Part shown: one piece after another, positions 1-8,341 of the stretch
Numbering within the stretch: the first letter of the stretch is position 1
How the letters are laid out: each line of letters opens with the position of its first letter
Assembly: GCF_002158905.1 (NCBI RefSeq)
Contig: NZ_CP021431.1
Location: forward strand, 434,001 to 498,000
Length of the DNA stretch: 64,000 nt
Source of the DNA: Yoonia vestfoldensis
Lineage (GTDB): Bacteria; Pseudomonadota; Alphaproteobacteria; Rhodobacterales; Rhodobacteraceae
Reading direction: 5' to 3'
The notes under the pieces: model-generated
What the model saw: the letters and a program-made list of their open reading frames with translations, nothing else
What the model was told of the DNA's origin: nothing
Database searches by the model: none
Program-made: the position numbers and the translations under genes

Positions 1-660
1 GCGGATGCGCTGCGCTCGATGAAGCTGGACCGCAGGCAGGCGTTATGGGAGGCGCGGGCCCTGCGCGATGCGCCCGATCTGCCGCTTTTTGCCGATACCC
101 GCGACGAAGGGGCAGAGGTCCGGTTCGATCTGCCGCAGATGCCCATCTGCGAACAGGTGGTCGCTGATTACCAGACCCTGCGCCTGTCGCTGAAGGCGCA
201 TCCTTTGTCCTTCTTGCGCCGCAGCATGACGCGACAGGGCTATCGTCCGGCGGCCGATCTGGCGCAGATGCGCAGCGGGCAGCCGGTGAAACTGGCGGGC
301 GTCGTGCTGATCCGCCAGCGCCCCGGCAGCGCCAATGGCGTCTGCTTCATCACGCTGGAGGATGAAACCGGTGTCGCCAATCTGGTCGTCTGGCCCAAGG
401 TGATGGAGGCCAACCGCAAGACCGTGATGCAGGCGCGCCTGATCGATGTGCATGGCGTGGTGCAGCGCGATGGTGACGTGATCCATGTGGTCGCCCATGT
501 GTTGACCGACCGCAGCGATGCGCTGGAACGGCTGTCCGAGGATCGCATGAACCCGCCCCTGGCCCATGCCGATGAGGTGCGCCGCCCCATCGGGGGTGAT
601 CCGCGCGCAAGCCATCCGCGCGATCTGCGGGTGATCCCCAAATCGCGGGATTTCCACTAG
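1..660 (+). CDS. dnaE2: Error-prone DNA polymerase DnaE2 (ImuC), C-terminal part
   Basis: The frame is open from the first base, so only the last 219 residues of a protein of roughly 1000 are present. The end HPRDLRVIPKSRDFH and the preceding OB-fold-like stretch (LAGVVLIRQRPGSANG, then FITLEDETG) are characteristic of DnaE2, the damage-inducible alpha-subunit paralogue that works with ImuA and ImuB in translesion synthesis. The polymerase active site lies outside the window. Its imuA/imuB partners would be expected further upstream. It ends 2 bp before the convergent marR gene, with no obvious terminator between them. Confidence 0.93.
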   Translation, partial: ADALRSMKLDRRQALWEARALRDAPDLPLFADTRDEGAEVRFDLPQMPICEQVVADYQTLRLSLKAHPLSFLRRSMTRQGYRPAADLAQMRSGQPVKLAGVVLIRQRPGSANGVCFITLEDETGVANLVVWPKVMEANRKTVMQARLIDVHGVVQRDGDVIHVVAHVLTDRSDALERLSEDRMNPPLAHADEVRRPIGGDPRASHPRDLRVIPKSRDFH

Positions 661-662
661 GC

Positions 663-1109
663 TCAGATGCCGCGGTTCTGGTCCAGATAGGCCCTGATCT
701 TTTCCAGCTGCGGGATCAGATCGCTGATCATGTCATCGCCCAGATCATCGGTGATCTTGCGGATCGGGTCGGCCATGCTGGCAATCGCTTCGGCATGCAG
801 CTTGCGGCCAGCCTCGGTCAGAAAGACGATCTTGCTGCGCCCGTCGCTGGGATGCGGGGCCAGCCGGATCGCGGCGCGCTTTTCCAGCACGGCGATCGTA
901 TGGGTCATCGTCGTTTTGGGCACCTGAAAGGCCGAGGCCAGCGCCAGCGGGGTCTTTGCATCGCCCAGCCGGACCAGATGGTTTAGCAGGGCGAAATGCG
1001 ACACATGCAACCCGCCGGGTAGCCGGGCCGCAAAGATCGCCCCGGCCAACTGGTTGATGATCCCGATTTCATTGAAGAACCGGAATACGCCTCTGCCTTT
1101 TTCGTTCAT
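663..1109 (-). CDS. MarR family transcriptional regulator
   Basis: A 148-residue protein with the MarR layout: helical N-terminus, winged helix-turn-helix around residues 50-110 (TPLALASAFQVPKTTMTHTI, then the wing near PSDGRSKIVFLTEAG) and a helical dimerisation tail. It lies 7 bp downstream of the nitroreductase gene on the same strand, so the two probably form one transcript. MarR proteins usually repress their own operon and respond to small phenolic or oxidant ligands. The twin dyad at 2283-2318 ahead of the nitroreductase gene is the natural candidate operator. The ligand cannot be told from sequence. Confidence 0.85.
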   Translation of the reverse strand: MNEKGRGVFRFFNEIGIINQLAGAIFAARLPGGLHVSHFALLNHLVRLGDAKTPLALASAFQVPKTTMTHTIAVLEKRAAIRLAPHPSDGRSKIVFLTEAGRKLHAEAIASMADPIRKITDDLGDDMISDLIPQLEKIRAYLDQNRGI

Positions 1110-1116
1110 GTCGCCC

Positions 1117-2253
1117 TCAGATCAGCTTGGCCTCCAGCGGCCAACGCGGGCTGGGGGCGATGGTCGGACCATAGCCCAGACGGCACAGCATCTGAAGGGT
1201 TTCCCCGTCCTGCGCCAGCAGCGCATGTGCGGCGCTGTAATGCAGGGCCATTTCGGGGAATTCCTGCAAGGCCTGGCTGAGCGGTTGCATATCCACGCCC
1301 ACAGCCGTGGCCGCAAGGTTCAGCCGCAGCCAATCGCGCCCCGCGATGATCTGGTCGGCGCGGCTATTGCCACGGGTTGCCTGCCACAGATGGCCCATGG
1401 CGGTTTGGGTATTGGCCAGCACGGCCGCCTTGCCTTGGGCGAACATGCTGGTGGTGGGGTCCGCCATCGCTTCGCGGGTCATCAGGCCGAAAGTGCCCAA
1501 AGTCTCGAACAGGGGGCCGGAAAAGTCGATGCCGTCGGGGTTCGCCTCGACCTCGGCCTTGCCGATGCGGAACAGGTCCACACTTTCCTGAAAGGTGTGC
1601 GGCGTGTCGATCTCGACGATCATCGCGTCGGTGGTCAATTGGCGCAGCATGGCGATGCTCGGCTCTGATGCATCGCCTGTGACCCGGCTGCCATGGATCG
1701 CGGCGCTGGCGATCTGGGCAATCGTCTCGGGCGCGACAGGGCGATTGGTGTCGAAAGGGTCCTTGTTTGACCGGCGCGTCATGACATGGGCGAACAGCGG
1801 ATCGGGCATTGCGGCACCGGCGCGGAAGGTCGCGATGGCGACAGGGCGGTCGTCCAGCGCCAGATCGTCAGAGCCTTGCGGGAACACCTCAAGGTCCACG
1901 GCGAATCCGTCCTGCGCCGCGGCCATGACCAACAATTCCAGAAAACAGCCCAGCCCCACCGTGATCTGGCGGTTGAACGGATCGGTATCGGGCAGCAGGC
2001 GGTCGGTATCGACGCGCAGCACCACCTGGCCGGGCCGGGACAGATCGACCAGCCATGGCTGGCGGTTATGCGGATTGGGCGCAAGGATCGCATAGGACAG
2101 CGCGCGCATACGCGGCTCTTCATACATCTGGCCCGCGCGGTCCCAAGGTGCCAGGGCGGCGGCGGGCGTTCTGCTGGCGATACTGCCAAGGGTCGCGGTC
2201 GCGGCAAGGATGATGCCACCACCGGACAGGGCAAGGAATTTGCGACGGTTCAT
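1117..2253 (-). CDS. Tat-exported nitroreductase-family (Acg-like) protein
   Basis: A 378-residue protein that starts with a twin-arginine signal (NRRKFLALSGGG, followed by a hydrophobic stretch and a probable cleavage near residue 33). The mature part resembles Acg-type FMN-binding nitroreductases, with motifs such as NPHNRQPWLVDL near the N-terminus of the fold and RRSNKDPFD in the middle. Export by Tat fits a cofactor-bound enzyme folded in the cytoplasm. An AGGAGA ribosome site precedes the ATG. The gene leads a two-gene unit with marR and is divergent from lysR. The substrate is unknown; quinones, nitro compounds or flavin storage are all possible. Confidence 0.78.
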   Translation of the reverse strand: MNRRKFLALSGGGIILAATATLGSIASRTPAAALAPWDRAGQMYEEPRMRALSYAILAPNPHNRQPWLVDLSRPGQVVLRVDTDRLLPDTDPFNRQITVGLGCFLELLVMAAAQDGFAVDLEVFPQGSDDLALDDRPVAIATFRAGAAMPDPLFAHVMTRRSNKDPFDTNRPVAPETIAQIASAAIHGSRVTGDASEPSIAMLRQLTTDAMIVEIDTPHTFQESVDLFRIGKAEVEANPDGIDFSGPLFETLGTFGLMTREAMADPTTSMFAQGKAAVLANTQTAMGHLWQATRGNSRADQIIAGRDWLRLNLAATAVGVDMQPLSQALQEFPEMALHYSAAHALLAQDGETLQMLCRLGYGPTIAPSPRWPLEAKLI

Positions 2254-2282
2254 GTCTGGTCTCCTGTGATTCTGTTAAATGA

Positions 2283-2318
2283 TACGATGTCGTACTAAGT
2301 AATGCGATATCGAACTAA
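2283..2318. promoter_or_regulatory. Twin operator-like dyads upstream of nitroreductase-marR
   Basis: Two 16-bp boxes, TACGATGTCGTACTAA (2283-2298) and TGCGATATCGAACTAA (2303-2318), match at 13 of 16 positions and start exactly 20 bp apart, two helical turns. Each has a dyad core (TACGA-TG-TCGTA and CGATATCG). They sit 30-65 bp upstream of the nitroreductase ATG in the divergent lysR intergenic region, where a repressor would block RNA polymerase. MarR-type proteins bind sites of this size, so the MarR at 663-1109 is the likely ligand; the LysR protein is an alternative. Confidence 0.6.
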
Positions 2319-2392
2319 ATGCAAGCACGCAGCTTGCCCTGTGCCGGTCATCGGCTGTATCCCTGCCGGACATCCGGTGCGAAAGGTCCGCC

Positions 2393-3286
2393 ATGCGGCT
2401 TAATCTCAAACAGCTTGAAGCCTTCGTCTGGGTCGCTGATCTGCAAAGCTTTCGCGGTGCCGCCGACAGGCTGGGCACGACGCAGCCCAATATCTCGGCG
2501 CGGATCGCGGGGCTGGAACAGGCGCTGGGCACGGTGCTGATGACGCGCGATGCAGGGTCGGTGGTGCTGACGGCCAAGGGGCGTGACCTGCTGGCCCATG
2601 CCCGCCGCGTGCTGGATGCCACCGATGCGTTGATCGCGGCGGCGGATCAAAAGGCGCTGATCGACGGCACTTTGCGGCTGGGTGTGACCGAGATGATCGT
2701 CCACACCTGGCTGCGCGATTACCTGCGGCGTCTGAAAGAGACCTATCCCCAGCTGAGCGTCGAATTGACCGTCGATCTTTCCGTCAATCTGGAAACCATG
2801 CTGGCCGAAAGGCGCATTGATCTGGCGGTGCAGAACGGGCCTTTTACCCGGTTGGTGACCGGCGAGATTGATCTGGGCGCTTACGGGTTGATCTGGGTCG
2901 CCAGCGCCAGCCTTGGCCTGCCGGCTGTCGTGTCATCCCAGGCGCTGGCCGCCCATCCGATCCTGACCCATGCGCGCGATACGCATCTGTTCGCGCAGGT
3001 CGCTGACCATTTTGCAGCGGCAAAAGTCCCGGTCCGTCTGGTCCCGTCCAGCAATCTGGCGGCCTGTCTGCATATGACCATCGACGGCATGGGCGTGGCG
3101 ACCCTGCCCGAAGCGATGGCCGCCGATGCGCTGGCGCGCGGTGATCTGGTGCGGGTCGGCTATGACTGGACGCCAGCACCTTTGCATTTCTTTGCCCGCT
3201 ACGATGTCGGACGCACGCCGCGCGTCGTGGCCGATGCGGCCTTTGTGGCGGCGCGGGCCGCACAGGTCTTTGATCAGGAATCCTGA
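2393..3286 (+). CDS. LysR family transcriptional regulator
   Basis: A 297-residue LysR-type regulator. Residues 4-62 form the winged helix-turn-helix (LKQLEAFVWVADLQSFRGAA, then TTQPNISARIAGLEQ), and the rest is a periplasmic-binding-protein-like effector domain. The gene runs in the same direction as the hydantoinase operon that begins 77 bp downstream, and is divergent from the nitroreductase-marR pair. Its place directly before hyuA, with a 7-bp-arm dyad in between, suggests that it controls that catabolic operon. The effector is unknown but could be the operon's cyclic amide or uronate-like substrate. Confidence 0.88.
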   Translation: MRLNLKQLEAFVWVADLQSFRGAADRLGTTQPNISARIAGLEQALGTVLMTRDAGSVVLTAKGRDLLAHARRVLDATDALIAAADQKALIDGTLRLGVTEMIVHTWLRDYLRRLKETYPQLSVELTVDLSVNLETMLAERRIDLAVQNGPFTRLVTGEIDLGAYGLIWVASASLGLPAVVSSQALAAHPILTHARDTHLFAQVADHFAAAKVPVRLVPSSNLAACLHMTIDGMGVATLPEAMAADALARGDLVRVGYDWTPAPLHFFARYDVGRTPRVVADAAFVAARAAQVFDQES

Positions 3287-3314
3287 TCCAATCAATCGCA
3301 TAAAATAATTGGAT
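3286..3314. promoter_or_regulatory. Dyad between lysR and hyuA, possible LysR-type site
   Basis: ATCCAAT (3286-3292) and ATTGGAT (3308-3314) are perfect 7-bp inverted arms separated by 15 bp, in an AT-rich gap between the lysR stop and the hyuA start. The centre contains TAAAAT (3301-3306), which could serve as a -10 element. LysR proteins bind imperfect dyads with long spacers near the promoters they control. The assignment is inference from position and symmetry. Confidence 0.4.
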
Positions 3315-3363
3315 GTGATGCATTCACGCGCTTAACCTGCCGGTGGCAGCAAAGGGGCAGATC

Positions 3364-5439
3364 ATGCAGCATGCAATCCGGCTTGGTGTCGATATCGGCG
3401 GCACTTTCACCGATGTGGTGCTGGAACTGGCGGGCGCCAGCCATTCCACCAAGGTGCTGACCACCTATGCCGCCCCCGAGGATGCGATCATCGCGGGGAT
3501 GCACCAGGTCTGCGCCAAGGCGGGGATCAGCCCGGCGCAGATCGGCCAGATCATCCATGGCACGACACTGGCCACCAATGCGCTGATCGAACGGCGCGGC
3601 GCGCGCACGGCGCTGATCACGACGACAGGCTTCCGCGATGTGATCGAGATGCGCACCGAAAGCCGGTTTGAACAATATGACCTGAACCTGCAATTGCCCG
3701 AACCCTTGCTGCCACGCCAGCACCGCTTTACCTTGACCGAACGGGTCGATGCGCAGGGCAAGGTCCTGATCCCGCTGGACCGCGAAGAAATCATCGCCTT
3801 GGCCGAGGATCTGGCCAGCTATCATTTCGACTCCATCGCCGTGGGCCTGATCCATGCCTATCTGAACCCCGCCCATGAACGCATGATCCGCGAGGTGCTG
3901 GCCGCGCAGCTGCCGGGGGTGATGATATCGCTGTCATCCGAAGTCTCGCCGCAGATGCGCGAATATGAACGGTTCAACACAACCGTGGCCAATGCCTATA
4001 TCAAGCCTTTGATGAAATCCTATCTGGGCCGCCTGAAATCGCGGCTGGCAGATGAGGGCGCGGATTGTCCGGTCTTTCTGATGCATTCGGGGGGCGGGAT
4101 CATCAGCCTTGAAAACGCGGCGGAATTTCCGGTCCGGCTGGTGGAATCGGGGCCAGCGGGCGGGGCCGTTTTCGCCGCCCATATCGCGGCGCGTTACGGT
4201 TTGGACAAGATCCTGTCCTTTGACATGGGCGGCACCACGGCCAAGATCTGCCTGATCAAGAACCAGACCCCGAAAACCGCCCGTGTGTTCGAGGTCGCGC
4301 GCAGTTACCGGTTCAAGAAAGGATCGGGCATGCCGATCTCGATCCCGGTGATCGATATGGTGGAAATCGGCGCAGGCGGCGGCAGTCTGGCCCATGTCGA
4401 TAGCCTGCGGCAAATCCGCGTCGGGCCGGAAAGTGCGGGGTCCGAACCCGGCCCTGCCTGTTACGGCCGCGGCGGGCAGCGCCCTGCCGTGACGGATGCC
4501 GATCTGGTGCTGGGCAAGCTCGACCCCGATAATTTCGCGGGCGGGTCGATCAAGCTGCACAAGGATGCGTCTGACGCGGCGCTGACAGCGCTTGGCGCAG
4601 AGCTGGAGATGGACGCGCTGACCGCCGCTTATGGTCTGGCCGAGGTGGTGGATGAAAACATGGCCAATGCCGCCCGCGTCCATGCCGTGGAAAACGGCGA
4701 GGATCTGGCCGGCTACACGATGATCGCCTTTGGCGGGGCCGCGCCGCTGCATGCGGGCCGGTTGTGCGAAAAGCTGGGGGTGGCGCGTTTGCTGGTGCCG
4801 ACGGGGGCCGGTGTCGGCTCTGCCATCGGGTTTCTGCGCGCGCCGTTCAGTTTCGAGGCGACCCGCAGCGCCTATATGAAATTATCCGCCTTTGACGCGG
4901 ATCAGGTCCGCGATCTGCTGGCCGCCTTGGCGACAGAGGCGACAGGGTTCGTGCGCAATTGCGATGCCGCAGCCGCGATCACGGCGCAATATAAGGTCTA
5001 TATGCGTTATTCCGGCCAAGGCTGGGAAATTCCTGTCAGCCTGACCGCCGATCAGGCCGCCAATCCCGATGCGGCGCGTTTTCAGGCGCTGTTCGAGGCG
5101 GATTATACCGCCCTGTTCGGCCGCATCGTCACTGGTATGGATATCGAAATCACCGTCTGGGCGGTCAATGCGACCACGGCGCGCGCTGCCGCTGATCCGC
5201 TGGCCGCCACCCCCGCAGGCCGCGTGATCACGGGCTATCCCACCCGCGCCCTGTTTGACCCGGCTTTGGCGCAGATCGTGCAGGCGCAAATCGCGCCGCG
5301 CGCGCAGCTGGCGCCGGGCGACCTTGTCGCTGGCCCGGCGCTGATCACCGAGGATGAAACCACAATGGTCATCCCCGCCAGCCGACATGCCATTGCCCGC
5401 CCCGATGGCAGTATCGACATCACGGAGGCGCAATCATGA
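3364..5439 (+). CDS. Hydantoinase A / N-methylhydantoinase-type subunit (HyuA family)
   Basis: A 691-residue hydantoinase/oxoprolinase subunit A with the ATP-binding ASKHA fold: RLGVDIGGTFTD at the N-terminus, GTTLATNALIERRG near residue 70, FDMGGTTAK near 290, then ESAGSEPGPACYGRGG and the AFGGAAPLHAG motif towards the C-terminus. The family drives ATP-dependent opening of cyclic amides such as N-methylhydantoin or 5-oxoproline, or carboxylation of ketones in relatives. The ATG at 3364 follows an AAGGGG ribosome site; an upstream ATG at 3343 has none. The stop overlaps the next start as ATGA, so subunits A and B are translationally coupled. The substrate is unresolved. Confidence 0.9.
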   Translation: MQHAIRLGVDIGGTFTDVVLELAGASHSTKVLTTYAAPEDAIIAGMHQVCAKAGISPAQIGQIIHGTTLATNALIERRGARTALITTTGFRDVIEMRTESRFEQYDLNLQLPEPLLPRQHRFTLTERVDAQGKVLIPLDREEIIALAEDLASYHFDSIAVGLIHAYLNPAHERMIREVLAAQLPGVMISLSSEVSPQMREYERFNTTVANAYIKPLMKSYLGRLKSRLADEGADCPVFLMHSGGGIISLENAAEFPVRLVESGPAGGAVFAAHIAARYGLDKILSFDMGGTTAKICLIKNQTPKTARVFEVARSYRFKKGSGMPISIPVIDMVEIGAGGGSLAHVDSLRQIRVGPESAGSEPGPACYGRGGQRPAVTDADLVLGKLDPDNFAGGSIKLHKDASDAALTALGAELEMDALTAAYGLAEVVDENMANAARVHAVENGEDLAGYTMIAFGGAAPLHAGRLCEKLGVARLLVPTGAGVGSAIGFLRAPFSFEATRSAYMKLSAFDADQVRDLLAALATEATGFVRNCDAAAAITAQYKVYMRYSGQGWEIPVSLTADQAANPDAARFQALFEADYTALFGRIVTGMDIEITVWAVNATTARAAADPLAATPAGRVITGYPTRALFDPALAQIVQAQIAPRAQLAPGDLVAGPALITEDETTMVIPASRHAIARPDGSIDITEAQS

Positions 5440-7118
5440 GCAATGTTGCCAATCAGGTCATGTGGAACCGTCTGATTTCCATTGTCGAGGAACAGGCGCA
5501 GGCGCTGGTCCGCACGGCCTTTTCGACATCGGTGCGCGAGGCGGGTGATCTGTCCGCAGGGGTCTATGATGCCGCCGGCCTGATGCTGGCGCAGGCGGTC
5601 ACCGGCACGCCCGGTCATGTCAACGCGATGGCCGATGCCGTGCCGCATTTCATCCGCCGGATTGGCCGCGACACGATGCGCGAAGGCGATGTCTATATCA
5701 CCAATGATCCATGGGAAGGCACCGGCCATCTGCATGATTTCACCGTTGTGACGCCGTCTTTCTATCAAGGAAACCATGTCGGGTTTTTCGCCTGCACCGC
5801 CCATGTCGTTGATGTCGGCGGGCGTGGCTTTGGCGCGGATGCGGCCAGTGTCTATGAAGAAGGCATCCATATCCCGATCATGCGTTTCGCCCATGCGGGC
5901 CGCGTCGATGAGACGCTGATCGCGATCATTCGCGGCAATGTGCGTGAACCGGATCAGGTGGTCGGTGATCTTTATGCGCTGGCGACCTGTAACGAGATCG
6001 GCCAGCGGCGGCTGGCGGAAATGCTGGCGGAATTCAGCCTGTCGGATCTGGACGGGATCAGCGATTTCATCCTGACCAATTCGCGCCGCGCCACGCTGGA
6101 ACGGATCGCCGCCTTGCCGCGCGACAGCGCCACAGGGGCGATGCGGATCGACGGGTTTGATGTGCCGATTGACCTTTGTGTCAGTCTGAAAATCGCGGCG
6201 GACCGGATCATCTGCGATTTCACCGGCACATCGGGTGTGGACAAAAAGGGCATCAACGTGCCGCTGGTCTATACCAAGGCCTATGCCTGCTATGCGCTGA
6301 AATGCGCGATTGCGCCGGAAATACCCAACAACGCCGCCTCGCTCGCCCCGTTCGAAATCACCGCACCCGAAGGCAGCATCGTCAATGCGGTCCATCCCGC
6401 CCCTGTCGCGCTGCGCCATATCATCGGGCATATGATCCCCGATGTGGTGTTCGGCGCGCTGGACAAGATCTTGCCTGCCACGGTCCCTGCCGAAGGGGCG
6501 GGCTGTCTGTGCAATTTTCAGGTCAGTCTGCGCCCCGCCAGCGGCCAAGGGCGCAGGGCCGAGGTGCTGACCTTCAATTCCGGCGGGGCTGGCGCGCGGC
6601 CAGCCGTGGACGGGCTGAATGCCACCGCCTTTCCGTCCGGCGTGATGACCATGCCGGTGGAGGCCACCGAACATACCGGCCCCGTCATCATCTGGCGCAA
6701 GGAATTGCGCCCCGATAGCGGTGGCGCGGGCCAGTATCGCGGCGGGCTGGGCCAGTTCATGGAGGTGGGTCCCGCGCAAGGGTTCGAGGCTGATTTTTCC
6801 GCCATGTTTGACCGTGTGCAGCATCCTGCACGCGGACGGCAGGGGGGGGCGGATGGCGCAGCCACAACGATTGCGCTGGATGATGGCCGCGCGATGCAGG
6901 GCAAAGGCAAGCAATTCGTCTCTGCCGGGCGGCGCGTTGTGCTGGGCCTGCCGGGCGGTGCGGGATACGGGCCTGCGGCAGAACGCGACCCAGCCCTGAT
7001 CAAGCGCGATCTTGCGCGCGGCTATATTTCTGCGAAAGCTGCGATGCGCGATTATGGCCTGACCGAGGCCGACGTCGCCGCCGTGCAAGCCCAGGTCACC
7101 AAGGGAGAAACCGCCTGA
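5436..7118 (+). CDS. Hydantoinase B / oxoprolinase subunit B family
   Basis: A 560-residue HyuB-family protein, near the usual family length. Typical stretches include VREAGDLSAGVYDAAG near residue 30, TNDPWEGTGHLHDFTVV near 88, and the glycine-rich GGAGQYRGGLGQF near 430. It is the partner of the preceding A subunit, whose stop overlaps its ATG. The next gene starts at a TGATG junction. Close packing argues that A and B form one ATP-dependent amidohydrolase whose product goes to the downstream oxidoreductases. Acetone-carboxylase relatives share these domains, but the small gamma subunit expected for those is absent. Confidence 0.9.
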   Translation: MSNVANQVMWNRLISIVEEQAQALVRTAFSTSVREAGDLSAGVYDAAGLMLAQAVTGTPGHVNAMADAVPHFIRRIGRDTMREGDVYITNDPWEGTGHLHDFTVVTPSFYQGNHVGFFACTAHVVDVGGRGFGADAASVYEEGIHIPIMRFAHAGRVDETLIAIIRGNVREPDQVVGDLYALATCNEIGQRRLAEMLAEFSLSDLDGISDFILTNSRRATLERIAALPRDSATGAMRIDGFDVPIDLCVSLKIAADRIICDFTGTSGVDKKGINVPLVYTKAYACYALKCAIAPEIPNNAASLAPFEITAPEGSIVNAVHPAPVALRHIIGHMIPDVVFGALDKILPATVPAEGAGCLCNFQVSLRPASGQGRRAEVLTFNSGGAGARPAVDGLNATAFPSGVMTMPVEATEHTGPVIIWRKELRPDSGGAGQYRGGLGQFMEVGPAQGFEADFSAMFDRVQHPARGRQGGADGAATTIALDDGRAMQGKGKQFVSAGRRVVLGLPGGAGYGPAAERDPALIKRDLARGYISAKAAMRDYGLTEADVAAVQAQVTKGETA

Positions 7119-8320
7119 TGCAGACCCACGCCAAATCCAGTTACGACGTGGTCATCATCGGCGGCGCGATGCTGGGGTCGGCGGTGGCGTGGTTTCTGAC
7201 GGATAACCCCGATTTCGACGGCTCCATCCTCGTCGTGGAACGCGACCCGACTTACGCGCAGGCCGCCACATCGCTGACCAATTCCTGCATCCGCCAGCAA
7301 TTCAGCGCCGCGATCAACGTGCAGATTTCGCAATTCGGCGCGGATTTCGTCAAGAATTTCCCCCGCTATATGGGCAACGACCCCCGCGTGCCGCAGCCGC
7401 GCCTGCACAGCTTCGGCTATCTCTATCTGGCTGATACGCCTGCATTCGCCGCCGCCTTGCGCGATGCGCAGGTGGTGCAGGCGGCATGCGGGGCTGGCAC
7501 CCGCCACATGACCCGTGATGAAATTGCCGCCGCCTATCCGTTCTACCAGCTGGGTGACATCATCGCGGGCAACCATAATCTGGTGGATGAGGGCTATTTC
7601 GACGGCAATACCCTGTTCGACTGGTGGCGGCGGTCCGCGCGTGAACGCGGCGTGGACTATGTCACCAACGAGGTCACCGCGATCACCCGCGATGCCAGCG
7701 GCACCCGCGTGCAAAGCGTCACGCTGGCCAGTGGCGAGACTATCGCCTGCGGCCAAGTCGTCAATGCCGCTGGCACGCGCGGCGCGCAGGTGGCGGCGAT
7801 GGCGGGGATCAGCATTCCGGTGGAACCGCGCAAACGTTATACCTTTATCTTCGAGGCGGCCCAAAGGCTTGACCGTGATCTGCCGCTGACGATTGACCCA
7901 TCAGGCGTGCATATGCGCACCGACGGGCAATATTACATGGCCGGTTGCCCGCCCGAGGATGACCAGCCCGTCGATCCGACGGATTTCACCGAAGATCACA
8001 GCATCTGGGAAGATCACGTCTGGCCCATCATCGCCACCCGCATCCCGCAATTCGAGGCGATCAAGCTGCGCAATTCATGGGCGGGGCATTACGATTACAA
8101 CACGCTTGACCAGAATGCGATTGCGGGGCCGCATACGCAGGTGGAAAACTTCATCTTTGTGAACGGGTTTTCCGGCCACGGTTTCCAGCAATCGCCCGCC
8201 ATGGGGCGGGGCATCGCGGAATGGATCACCTATGGTGCCTACCGCACGCTGGACTTGACCCCGTTCGGCTATACCCGCATCGCCAAGGGCGAAAAGTTTA
8301 TCGAAAAAGCGGTGATCTGA
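7118..8320 (+). CDS. FAD-dependent oxidoreductase (DAO / glycine oxidase-like)
   Basis: A 400-residue protein of the D-amino-acid-oxidase fold. The N-terminal dinucleotide motif is VVIIGGAMLGSAVAWFL, and the C-terminal FAD-contact region reads NGFSGHGFQQSPAMGRGIAE. Family members oxidise secondary or tertiary amines such as sarcosine, N-methylamino acids or glycine. Opening of an N-methylated hydantoin would produce a substrate of this kind, so the order hyuA-hyuB-oxidase makes biochemical sense, although this is inference. The start overlaps the hyuB stop by one base (TGATG), indicating coupling. No signal peptide is seen, so the enzyme should be cytoplasmic. Confidence 0.85.
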   Translation: MQTHAKSSYDVVIIGGAMLGSAVAWFLTDNPDFDGSILVVERDPTYAQAATSLTNSCIRQQFSAAINVQISQFGADFVKNFPRYMGNDPRVPQPRLHSFGYLYLADTPAFAAALRDAQVVQAACGAGTRHMTRDEIAAAYPFYQLGDIIAGNHNLVDEGYFDGNTLFDWWRRSARERGVDYVTNEVTAITRDASGTRVQSVTLASGETIACGQVVNAAGTRGAQVAAMAGISIPVEPRKRYTFIFEAAQRLDRDLPLTIDPSGVHMRTDGQYYMAGCPPEDDQPVDPTDFTEDHSIWEDHVWPIIATRIPQFEAIKLRNSWAGHYDYNTLDQNAIAGPHTQVENFIFVNGFSGHGFQQSPAMGRGIAEWITYGAYRTLDLTPFGYTRIAKGEKFIEKAVI

Positions 8321-8341
8321 ACCGCGACGAAAGGAAATGCC

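Noticed and set aside
5235..7088. 617-codon open frame antisense to hydantoinase B
   Set aside because: Fully antisense to a clear family member; its His/Arg/Gln-rich composition is typical of reverse frames in GC-rich genes.
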